This document shows, one piece after another, positions 18,216 to 27,600 of a stretch of DNA of 64,000 nucleotides (position 1 is the first letter of the stretch; every line of letters begins with the position of its first letter). The stretch spans positions 186,001 to 250,000 of the forward strand of contig NZ_QJHK01000003.1 of assembly GCF_003202435.1 (NCBI RefSeq). The letters run 5' to 3'. A model generated the notes under the pieces. That model ran no database searches. It was not told the DNA's origin and worked only from the letters and a program-made list of their open reading frames with translations. The translations under genes were made by a program, and so were the position numbers. The stretch is from Flavobacterium cheongpyeongense. GTDB lineage: Bacteria; Bacteroidota; Bacteroidia; Flavobacteriales; Flavobacteriaceae.

Positions 18216-18223
18216 TATCTTCG
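18216..18223 (+). promoter_or_regulatory. -7-like element before the S46 peptidase
   Basis: TATCTTCG, one mismatch from TAnnTTTG, ends 21 bases before the ATG at 18245. No -33 was found with confidence. Confidence 0.35.
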
Positions 18224-18244
18224 CAATACTAATTCAATTATTAT

Positions 18245-20389
18245 ATGAAAAAAATAATCTTATTTTTAACAATGTGCCTTATGGCATTTCCTGTAAGAGC
18301 CGACGAAGGAATGTGGTTCTTGATGTTTATCGAAAGACTGAACCATAGAGACATGCAGAAAATGGGTCTGCAATTAACAGCGGAAGAAATTTACAGTATC
18401 AACCATCACAGTTTAAAAGACGCTATCGTACAGTTCAATGGAGGTTGTACCGCTGAAATTGTTTCTAAAAGCGGACTGGTTTTAACAAATCACCATTGTG
18501 GCTATGATGCTATCGCTGAACTTTCAACTGCTGAGCAGAACTATTTGAAAGATGGTTTTTGGGCAAAAGAAAAAAGTGCCGAAATGAAACCAAAATCATT
18601 ATATGTTCGTTTCTTCGTGCGTATGGACGATGTTTCAAAAAGAATTTTGTCAAAAGTAAATCCTACAATGACAGAGACCGAAAGAAATAAAATCATTCAG
18701 CAGGAAATTGCTTTGATCGAAAAAGAAAACAACGAAGGCGGAAAATACACTGTTTCTGTTCGTCCTTTCTTTCAGGGGAATGAATATTATTATTTCGTTT
18801 ATCAGGATTATACAGATGTTCGTTTAGTGGGTACGCCTCCTGAAAGTGTTGGTAAATTTGGTGGCGACACAGACAACTGGGAATGGCCTCGTCAGACAGG
18901 AGATTTCTCAATGTTCAGAGTGTATGCTGACAAAGATGGTAATCCTGCAGCATATTCTAAAGACAATGTGCCTTTACAGCCAAAACATTATCTTCCGGTA
19001 AGTATCAAAGGTGTAAAAGAAAATGATTTTGCCATGATTTTAGGTTATCCGGGAAGAACAAACCGCTGGATGCCGGCCGGAGGAATCGAACAAAATATAA
19101 AATATGCTTATCCTGCCTGGGTTGAAGGTGCTAAAACCGGAATGGATCAAATGAAAAAGTATATGGATAAGGATGCAACTGTTCGTTTACAATATGCTTC
19201 GAAGTATGCTTCGACTGCCAATTACTGGAAAAACCGTCAGGGTATGATTGACGCCTTGACAAAAGCAGGAACAGTAGACATAAAAGCAGCTCAGGAAGAT
19301 AAATTCTACGAATGGGCAAGTAAACCAGCTAATAAAGAAAAGTACGAAAATGTTATTCCAACAATTAATGATTATTACAGAGAAACAAATTTAAAAGCGA
19401 CTCACGATAATTACCTGATTCAGCTTTTGCGTACTTCAGCGTATGCAACCGGACCTGCCAATTTAGGAAATGCATTAATAGCATACTCTAAAGAAAATGA
19501 CGCTAAAAAAGCAGAAATGCTGCCGAAAATCAACGCGATGGTTGAAGATATCTACGGTGAATTTTATGCTCCGTTAGAAAAAGATGTATTAACGGCACAA
19601 TTAAATTTATATGCTGCAAAAGGAGCTGAATATGGTTTGGCACCACAAATTGCTAAAATGAAAGCGGCTAATAACGGTGACTTTACTGCTGATATAGCAA
19701 AAGCAACTGAAACAAGTTTTTTTACTTCTAAAGAAAAAATTTTAGAATACTTAGCAAGTCCAAAACCGGCGGCTCTTCCACTTGATCCTTTGTATATTAT
19801 CTCTACTGATTTACTGACAAAATATCGTACTAAAACAGATGATCAGGCAAAAGCTGATGACGGATTTGCTACTGCTTACCGTGTATTAGTTGAAGGTTTA
19901 AGAGAATCAAAATTAAATGCAGTAAAATATCCGGATGCAAACTCTACTTTGAGATTAACTTACGGAAAAGTTCGTGCTTTGCCTGCAGATCCTCGTAATG
20001 ATGCTAAGATCAACAATTATACTACCATGGAGAGTATGGTGAAAAAGTATAAAGCAGGAGATCAGGAATTTGACTTACCGGCTCGTTTGTTAGAGTTGAA
20101 CAAAGCAAAAGATTACGGACAATATGCTGATAAAGCTGGTTACATGCCAATCAATTTCCTTACGGATAACGATATCACAGGAGGAAACTCTGGTTCACCT
20201 GTGCTTAATGGAAAAGGAGAATTAATCGGAATCGCTTTTGACGGAAACATCGAAGCGATGGCTGGAGACGTAATTTTTGACTCTAAATTGCAAAGAACAA
20301 TCAACGTAGATATTCGTTACGTACTTTGGATTATCGACAAATACGCAGGAGCGAAAAACATTATTGACGAATTGACGATTGCAAAATAG
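18245..20389 (+). CDS. S46-family dipeptidyl-peptidase (DPP7-like)
   Basis: 714-residue periplasmic serine peptidase that removes dipeptides from peptide N-termini. A signal peptide is cleaved near A19 (V-R-A-D-E). The chymotrypsin-like triad is visible: H84 in TNHHCGYD, D220 in WPRQTGDF and S649 in GGNSGSPV. The residue 18 after the serine is G667; in Porphyromonas enzymes the matching site is Gly in DPP7 (hydrophobic P1) and Arg in DPP11 (acidic P1), so DPP7-like specificity is predicted. Length is typical. It is a single-gene transcript bounded by a strong terminator. Confidence 0.95.
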   Translation: MKKIILFLTMCLMAFPVRADEGMWFLMFIERLNHRDMQKMGLQLTAEEIYSINHHSLKDAIVQFNGGCTAEIVSKSGLVLTNHHCGYDAIAELSTAEQNYLKDGFWAKEKSAEMKPKSLYVRFFVRMDDVSKRILSKVNPTMTETERNKIIQQEIALIEKENNEGGKYTVSVRPFFQGNEYYYFVYQDYTDVRLVGTPPESVGKFGGDTDNWEWPRQTGDFSMFRVYADKDGNPAAYSKDNVPLQPKHYLPVSIKGVKENDFAMILGYPGRTNRWMPAGGIEQNIKYAYPAWVEGAKTGMDQMKKYMDKDATVRLQYASKYASTANYWKNRQGMIDALTKAGTVDIKAAQEDKFYEWASKPANKEKYENVIPTINDYYRETNLKATHDNYLIQLLRTSAYATGPANLGNALIAYSKENDAKKAEMLPKINAMVEDIYGEFYAPLEKDVLTAQLNLYAAKGAEYGLAPQIAKMKAANNGDFTADIAKATETSFFTSKEKILEYLASPKPAALPLDPLYIISTDLLTKYRTKTDDQAKADDGFATAYRVLVEGLRESKLNAVKYPDANSTLRLTYGKVRALPADPRNDAKINNYTTMESMVKKYKAGDQEFDLPARLLELNKAKDYGQYADKAGYMPINFLTDNDITGGNSGSPVLNGKGELIGIAFDGNIEAMAGDVIFDSKLQRTINVDIRYVLWIIDKYAGAKNIIDELTIAK

Positions 20390-20411
20390 TCTCAATTTAG
20401 TTTTAAAAATT

Positions 20412-20445
20412 AAACCCGACAGATTTCAAATCTGTCGGGTTTTTT
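20412..20445 (+). terminator. Intrinsic terminator after the S46 peptidase
   Basis: Perfect 15-bp stem (20412-20426 with 20428-20442, core ACCCGACAGATTT) followed by Ts. It lies 22 bases after the stop codon. Confidence 0.92.
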
Positions 20446-20459
20446 ATTGGTCTCAGATT

Positions 20460-20488
20460 GGGGTTTAAAACCCTGCAATTTATTGCAG
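20460..20488 (+). repeat. Left-end hairpin pair of the IS200-like element
   Basis: Two adjacent hairpins: GGGTTT/AAACCC at 20461-20473, and CTGCAA-TTTA-TTGCAG at 20473-20488. IS200/IS605 transposases bind subterminal hairpins, and this pair sits 38 bases upstream of the transposase start, matching a second pair downstream. Confidence 0.65.
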
Positions 20489-20525
20489 TACTTTAGTAAT
20501 GCGAAAAAATCTTTATCTTTAGATT

Positions 20526-20963
20526 ATGAGTGCAGATGTAAGAAAAAGTTCGCATACAGTAAGCCGATTAACATGTCATGTTGTTTGGGTAACCAAGTAT
20601 AGGTTTAAAGTTTTGAAGGGAGATATTCAAAAGCGTTGCCGTGAACTTTTAATACAGATATGCGAGGCTGAAGGAATTGAAATTTTAAAAGGAGTTGTGA
20701 GTTCAGCTCATGTTCACATGCATATCGAGTATGCACCAAAGCAGAATGTTAGTTCGATTCTAAAAAGTTTAAAAGGACGTACCTGAAGAAAATTGCAAAT
20801 GGAATTTCCAGATCTTCAAGCCCGTTACTGGGGTCAGCATTTTTGGGCAAGTGGTTACGGAGTTTGGAGTACAGGAAATATTACTGATGAAATGGTAAAT
20901 GAATATTTAGAGCATCATAGAAGAAAAGAAGGGGATGATAATTCAAATTTCATTCTTGAATGA
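20526..20963 (+). pseudogene. tnpA: IS200/IS605-family (Y1) transposase, broken by an in-frame TGA
   Basis: The frame from ATG 20526 encodes an IS200-type Y1 transposase: SHTVSRLTCHVVWVTKYR at the start and the HUH metal motif H-V-H-M-H after S-S-A. A TGA at 20784-20786 stops it after 86 codons. Beyond it the same frame continues without a shift (RKLQMEFPDLQARYWGQHF, then the tyrosine helix V-N-E-Y-L-E-H-H) to a TGA at 20961. A single TCA-to-TGA type change where relatives have Ser or another residue would explain it. The product lacks the catalytic tyrosine helix, so it is probably inactive. Full length would be 145 residues. Confidence 0.88.
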
Positions 20964-20971
20964 AATAGAAA

Positions 20972-21022
20972 GAGGGACTTTCAGTCCCTCGTCAAACAAA
21001 CCTCTGCACTTTCAGTGCAGAG
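20972..21022 (+). repeat. Right-end hairpin pair of the IS200-like element
   Basis: GAGGGACT-TTC-AGTCCCTC (20972-20990) and CTCTGCACT-TTC-AGTGCAGAG (21002-21022) are two perfect stems sharing the core ACTTTCAGT and the same TTC loop. They start nine bases after the transposase stop, and the second ends ten bases before the Uma2 stop codon. REP-like or transposon-end function is inferred. Confidence 0.7.
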
Positions 21023-21031
21023 TGGTTTAGT

Positions 21032-21619
21032 TTAAGCAAATACTTCTTCAAGTATAAAGTCTAATTGAGGAAATAACGGACTTTTTATTTTATCTTCTTC
21101 AATTAACGGATGTAAACCGATAAATTCATTATCTCTAAGAACATAAATTAAAAAAGTTTTGTCTTCGGGATTTACAATCCAGTATTCTAAAACTCCTGCT
21201 TCTTCATACAAATCAAATTTATATTTTAGTTCCTTCTTCGAGTTACCCGGTGAGAGTATTTCTATTACTAAATCTGGTGCACCGAATGCACCTCTTTTGT
21301 CTAATTTATTTTCATCACAAATTATACATATATCAGGTTGCACTACAGTGAAAATTTCATTGTCATTTGTTGATTTTTTTTTATTTAGCAGTCGAACATC
21401 AAATGGAGCATTAAATAAATTACAAGGACGATTTTTAAAACTATTCCATAAAATTCCATGCAGATTTCCCGCTATTTTTTGATGAGAAGTGCTTGGAGCA
21501 GGACTCATTTTTGAAATCTTTCCTTTAAAGATTTCAAGTCTTTCCTGAAATCTCCAGGTAAGATAATCGGCATAAGAATACGTTTTGTTAAAATCTAATT
21601 GATTAATATCTGTTACCAT
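21032..21619 (-). CDS. Uma2-family (restriction-endonuclease-like) protein
   Basis: 195 residues with the PD-(D/E)xK-like Uma2 fold: PDICIICDENKLDKRG, then PDLVIEILSPGNSKKELKYKFDLYEEAG, then EYWIVNPEDKTF. The D...E-I-L...K pattern is the predicted nuclease site. Uma2 proteins are abundant in cyanobacteria and scattered in Bacteroidota; their function is unproven. It is a single gene convergent with the IS200-like element, so this 1.2-kb stretch looks accessory. Confidence 0.88.
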   Translation of the reverse strand: MVTDINQLDFNKTYSYADYLTWRFQERLEIFKGKISKMSPAPSTSHQKIAGNLHGILWNSFKNRPCNLFNAPFDVRLLNKKKSTNDNEIFTVVQPDICIICDENKLDKRGAFGAPDLVIEILSPGNSKKELKYKFDLYEEAGVLEYWIVNPEDKTFLIYVLRDNEFIGLHPLIEEDKIKSPLFPQLDFILEEVFA

Positions 21620-21685
21620 AATAATTCTATTTAATACAAATGTAGCTAATTTTAGAGTTTTAATTTAGGGATTCACAAAGTCTTA

Positions 21686-24600
21686 TTAATTAACCTTTAG
21701 TCTAATTCCCTTCGTATGACTTGCAAATTCAGGAGCATACATACTTTGAATAGTTGTAATTCCATTAGAGAATTCTCCGCTGTTATTTACTCTGATGTCA
21801 TATTCTAAAATATAAGTTCCTTTGTTTATTTGATTAAAAAAGAAATGTGTTGCAGCATCTTTGGTACTCATATAATAACCCAATCTATCTTTGTACTGAT
21901 ATTGTGAGAGTACATTTACAGGTTCAAAACAAGAAGCACGCATGTCTTTCAAATGAATATATTCTACATCTTCTTTAGTAGTAATAACTAATCGGACAGT
22001 TACCAAATCACCTGTTTTTAAAGGATTTTTAGTTGTGATTCTTTCTAATTCATCACCTTTCAAAGTATTTTTCTTCAGATATAATTCTTTGGCAACAGAT
22101 AAAACCGCGCCGGAGTTATTTTTTATTTTATCCAAATCTTCAAAATACTGCCAGTAAAGACCTCCAAATCCTGGAACTTTAGATTTGTTTTCAATTTTTA
22201 CCGAAGCCATTTCTTTTTTCACTTCATCTGCTTTCCAGTTCATTTTAATATAACCGGTGGCAGCTTCTTTTTCGTTTTCGGCTAATTTTTTGGTCATGAT
22301 TTTTTCATCTCCCAATTTTATTACGGTATTATCTTTTACAGAAAGCCAGTCGGTTCCCTGCAGCAGTAATGCATAAACTGCTTCTGTGGTTGATTTTGTT
22401 GTCGGCCAGTTTTTGGTTTGTTTATTTTTTAGTAACCAGACTTTCATTGCATCCACAGATTTGGTGTCCTGAGTAACTTCGGCGAAGGCCTCAATCAATA
22501 ATGCCTGAGTTTCAATTGGAGCCTGATACCAGTACCAGCCTGCTTTATTGGCAATCCAGTACATTCCCCAATCTTCGTTATTGGAAGCTGTTTCTTTCAG
22601 ACTTTCGATGATTTTTCTGGCGGTTTCTTTTTCTCCAAAACGACTTAAGGTCAATGTAGCCAAACCTTTTTCATAAATTGAATAAGTAAGCCATTCTACT
22701 TTTGCTCTTTCGAAATAGAGTTTAGTTGCTTTTTTTAAAGTATCTGAAAGTGGATATTTCTCTAAATAAAAACTTCTGGTATAAAGGTAATGCAAGTCAG
22801 AATACGGATTAAGCCACAATAGTTTTTCTCCTTTTCTTAAGTTAACGGTTCTCGTTTTATGATATTCTAAAAACTTTTGATCTAAATACGGAATTCCGGT
22901 TTTAGCAATCTCATCCATTTTAGAAACATTGCTTTCATCTTTACTCAGTTTTGATAAATGTCCTAAACCTGCCAAAATATGTCTGGTAATATATTCGCTT
23001 TCATCGCCACCTTCAAACCATGGAAAACCTCCGGAGCTGTTTTGTTTCTTTTTTAGTTTTTCAAAAGTAGCTTCCTGCGATGTTTTCATTTTTTCTAAAT
23101 CAAACAAAAGAGCCAGATTCTTTTTCTTTTCCTCTTCGCTTTGTGCAGCATCATTCAGCCATGGTGTTTCTGCCAGAATAATCGATTTTAATTCTTCGTT
23201 TTCTTCTAACTTGGAATTCAGTTTTCCATTTTTTCTCCAGTCTTCAAAAACAGTTGCGATTTTAGGATTGCTCGAAATGATTTCAGAAGCGAGTGCATTT
23301 GCATAAAAACGGGCAAAAGTCTGTTCGGCACATTCGTGTTCATATTCCATCAAATAAGGTAATGACTGAATGGCAATCCAGGTTGGGTTTGACGTATATT
23401 CCAGTGTGAATTGGTGATTTCTTAAAGTGCTTGAAGTATTATTTTTTAAATTTTCAAAAGTGTATTCTTTTACTGAGTTTTCACGTACCCAAACCGGAAT
23501 ACTTTCGGTAACAAGCATATTGTTAGTTAGGACTGGAAGGATGTTTTCTTCTCCATCAGAGAAATTACCTGATTTGGCTACAATTCGATATTGAACGCCT
23601 TGTAAACCTTCAGGAATTGTAATGGTCCAGTTTGCTGTTGTGTTACCATAAGCTGAAATGGTAAAGTTTTTAATGTTATTCGTATTCAGCATTTTGGCAT
23701 CAATTTGTTGCATGGTTACAGCGTCAAAGAATTGTAAACTGGCTATTCCGGTTTTTGCTTCGGCGGTAACATTTGAAATTTTGGCACTGATTACAATCGT
23801 ATCTTTTTCTCTAAGGAAACGAGGGAAATTCGGCAAAACCATCAATTCTTTTTGTGTAATGACGCTTTTCTCTAAATAACCGGAAACCGCATCTTTATTA
23901 TGTGCCAATAAACGCAATTTCCAGGCGGTGAGAGCTTCAGGAGAAGTAAAGTTGAAACTTACATTTCCTTTAGCATCGGTTTTTAAATGAGGTAAAAAGA
24001 AAGCGGTTTCAGATAAATTTTTTCTGGCTTTTACTTGTGTTAATTCTTCTAAAGCTTTTTTTGTTGTGATAATAACGACTCCGTGTTCGCCTTTAACTCC
24101 GTAACTGGCTTTTGCTTCTTCATCTTTTACAACCGCCATGTCTAAAATATCTGTTGGATTTAGTTTTTTAAATTCTTCAACAGTTGCTATTTTTCCATCG
24201 ATGATATATAATATGGATTCATCAATAACCAGATTAGTAAGACCGCTGATAATTTTTTTTCCTGGTATAAATTTTATTTTACTTGATCTAAAATAATATT
24301 CCGGATTCAGGCTGTCTTTTGAATTGACAAAAACAGGTTTTACAAATTTTACCTGATCTACTTTTGTTTTAAACGCTGCAGCATCAAGCCTTATTTCATT
24401 TATAGCTCCAGCTCCAACAGATTCTTCGGGTGCAAATGCGGCATCAGCATCTCCTTCAATTGTTTCACTTCCTATTTTTTTATCCTTTAATTCGGTAATA
24501 GTGATGCCAAGGTCTGTGTATCTGCTGTTGTAAAAGTCAAAGCCAAACCATTTTAATCTTGTTTCTTCATTACTAAAATTAATTTGTGGATACATTTCAT

Positions 24601-27600
24601 TGAGATTTTCCACAGTTGTGAAAGTACTATCAAACCCTAATTTGGTTTTGAAATTAGCATAATTAGAATTGTACTGATTAAGATTTAAAAGATTCCAGTT
24701 TTTTACAGAAAATTGATCTAAAGAGCTGTCATACATAGACGCTAAAACTTCAGCTTCGTTTTTGGTTTGAAGACCGTTTAATTTGAAAGACCAGTTTTCT
24801 GCAGTTCCAGGTTGTATTTTGCTTCTGAAACTTTCAACAATCCATTCCAGTTTAGGTTCTTTGTTTTTAAGGATAATGTCAATCTGATTTGTGAAAGTTT
24901 CATTTTCAAAAACAGATTGGAATCCTAATTTTAATTGTTTTTCAAATTCATTTTTTAATGGAATTTTGACCGTTGTTTCATGGTTTTTTAAATGAATTAC
25001 ATCCTCAAAATAAACTTTACTTTCATAGTTTCCATTAGCCATAATAAATAACTCAGGAATTACAGATGATAATTTTACAAGGATGTATCCATCTTTTTTA
25101 GCATCAGTGTTGAGCTGTTCAGCAGTAAATAATTTACCTGGATTGAATTTGTCTTTACTTTGTTTAATGCTGAAGTTTGATGTAGTTTCAATAGGGTTAT
25201 TAAAACTGTCATTAGCAGAAAATACAATTTTATAATTACCGGATTTATAATTGGAAATAAAATCCAGAACTAATTTTTTGTCTTTTTGAGTATCGATTTT
25301 TTTTGAAAACAATAAAGTTTCTGAAGCTTTTGCAGCGGTCTCATTTGAAATTTCATACGGGAATAATTTTTCAAAATCCTGTTTTGAGATCATTTCAATT
25401 TCAGGCTTGTCAAAAATTCTGGGTTTGAATTTGTTTAAAACAGGACTTAGAAAATATAATTTGATTTCACCTTTGGCAGCCAAAAATTCTCCATTTAAGT
25501 TCGTACTGCTTAGCGTAATTTCATTTTTGTTTCTGGTCTCAATTTCATCAGGAATTTGGGTATTTAAAATTAAATCATGATAACCAATTTTTACTGTAGT
25601 TTGTGCCGAATGGGTTTCGCCGTTTATATCTGTAATCGTGGCTTCAATTACGTAATTAAAAATGGGTAATTTTTCTTTTATATTGTTTTTCGAAGGCAAG
25701 GCTGTAAAATCAATAATAAATTTTCCTGAAGCATCAGTTTTTGTTTCTCCTGCAGCTAAGGTTTCATTTTCTTCATTGCCAAAATAATTTCTAAAATAAC
25801 TCGTAAATCTCTTTACGGTATACTTCACAATAGCATCAGAGACATTGCTTCCGGCAAAAGCTGTTGCATTTCCTTTTATCTTAACTGACTGATTAAGCTG
25901 AAAGCTTTCTTTTTTGGGCTCGAAATTTACCTCGAATTTTGGACGTTTGTATTCTTCAACGGTAAAATAATGAGTAGAGTTTTCAAAAACTGTATTATTC
26001 CAAGAAGCTATATCATTTTCTTGTATGTCATCCGGTTTTTGCGCTTTAATATGATAATTACCCGTTCTTCCTGTTTTTGGCAATATAAACTCTCCTGAGA
26101 AAGAACCAAATTCATTTGATTTTAATTCAAATTCTTTTATGTTTTGATAGTTGGCATCTGTTACTATAATTTTATATAAAGTGTTCGCCTTGATACTTGT
26201 TTTGGTTTTATTTTTCTGGAAAGCAATTCCTTTAAAATACACAGTTTGACCAGGTCTGTAAATGGCACGGTCTAAATAAAATTCAACTTTTGTATTTGTT
26301 TTTTCATTCCCGGTGATTTTGTAATTCGACGTATACGGAATATAATTTTTATGAATAATAATAGTATCATTCGCATGCGAAAATTTAATTGGTTTGTAAT
26401 TGTAATCACTATTAGAAACCTGAAAGTATGTTTGTCCGTTAGCATCTGTTTTGGAAATCTTACCAGAAAATTCTACAGTAATATTTTCGAGCGGTTTTCC
26501 GCTTTTTCGATCTAAAACCTGATACGTTTCAGTCTGATCTTTTTTAGAAGCAAGTACTGAAATATTCGAAATTGTAATCATTTCATAACCATACGCTTTT
26601 TGATCTTTTATATCCGAATTGCTCTCGAAATAGACTAAATAATTCCCGGTGTCTAGTTTTGGCAATAATACTTCGGTTGAATGATTGAAATAATCTTTTT
26701 TATCAATTAAATTATAGCTTTCCGAGCTTATTTTGCTTTGTTTTTGAATGATTAAATTAACCAGACTGTCTTTTCCGGATTCTGACAATTGGTAAAATTT
26801 GTCCCTCTTAGATAAGTCAATTTTGTAAAAAGAAATTATAAATTGATTTACATTTTTATAATTAATATATGCTCTGGTATTTTCATTTTGATAACTGTTC
26901 TTTTGAAGTTGTACAGACAGAATTTTTGAAAGAATTTCTCGTTTTTTTAAAGATGCAAGTTTTGAAGTATTTGTATTACCGTCTATTTTTATAATTTCGT
27001 CAATTATTGAAAGGGCTTCAATATTATTATTTGGATATAATTCTTTAGAAGCTTTTTCAATCAGGATTTCTGCTTTTTGCAGTTTTATATTTTGAATAAG
27101 GTTTTTATCCTGAGTTTCTTTTTCAAGCTTATCTAAAAAGGTATTGAAATTTTCATCGGATTTGAGCAAATAATTATGGCAAAATTTAGCACGTTCAAAT
27201 TGATTCTCAATGGATGGATTATTTGCTTCTTTTTTTTGATACAATGATAAAACTTTTTTAGCATTCTCTTCTTTTACAAAATCCAGATTAAGTTTTAAAA
27301 ATGATTCAGAATTACCCAAGAGTTCATTTCTTTGGTTGATAAAATCAACGTCCTGAATTGTCCAACTCTGTATTTGTTCAGTGTAAAAATCAATATTTTC
27401 CTGAAGTAAGTAATTGTATAAATTTTCTTTTTTGAACTTTTCTAAAACAGGAAAATCAAAAACAGCTTTGTAATTAATCAATGGAGTCGTTTTTAAAGTT
27501 GCTTCGTTTTCTAATGTTTTTTCAAAAGCTGCTATCACATCATTTTCAGATATAATTTCTGCAGGTAAATAATCTGATTGTGGGACAGCTACAGAGTCTA

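Noticed and set aside
20526..20963. TGA read as selenocysteine or programmed recoding
   Set aside because: No selenocysteine insertion hairpin was recognised and IS200 transposases are not selenoproteins; a nonsense change is simpler.
21032..21619. Uma2 gene as an accessory gene of the IS200-like element
   Set aside because: It is on the opposite strand, outside the right-end hairpins, and IS200 elements carry no such gene.
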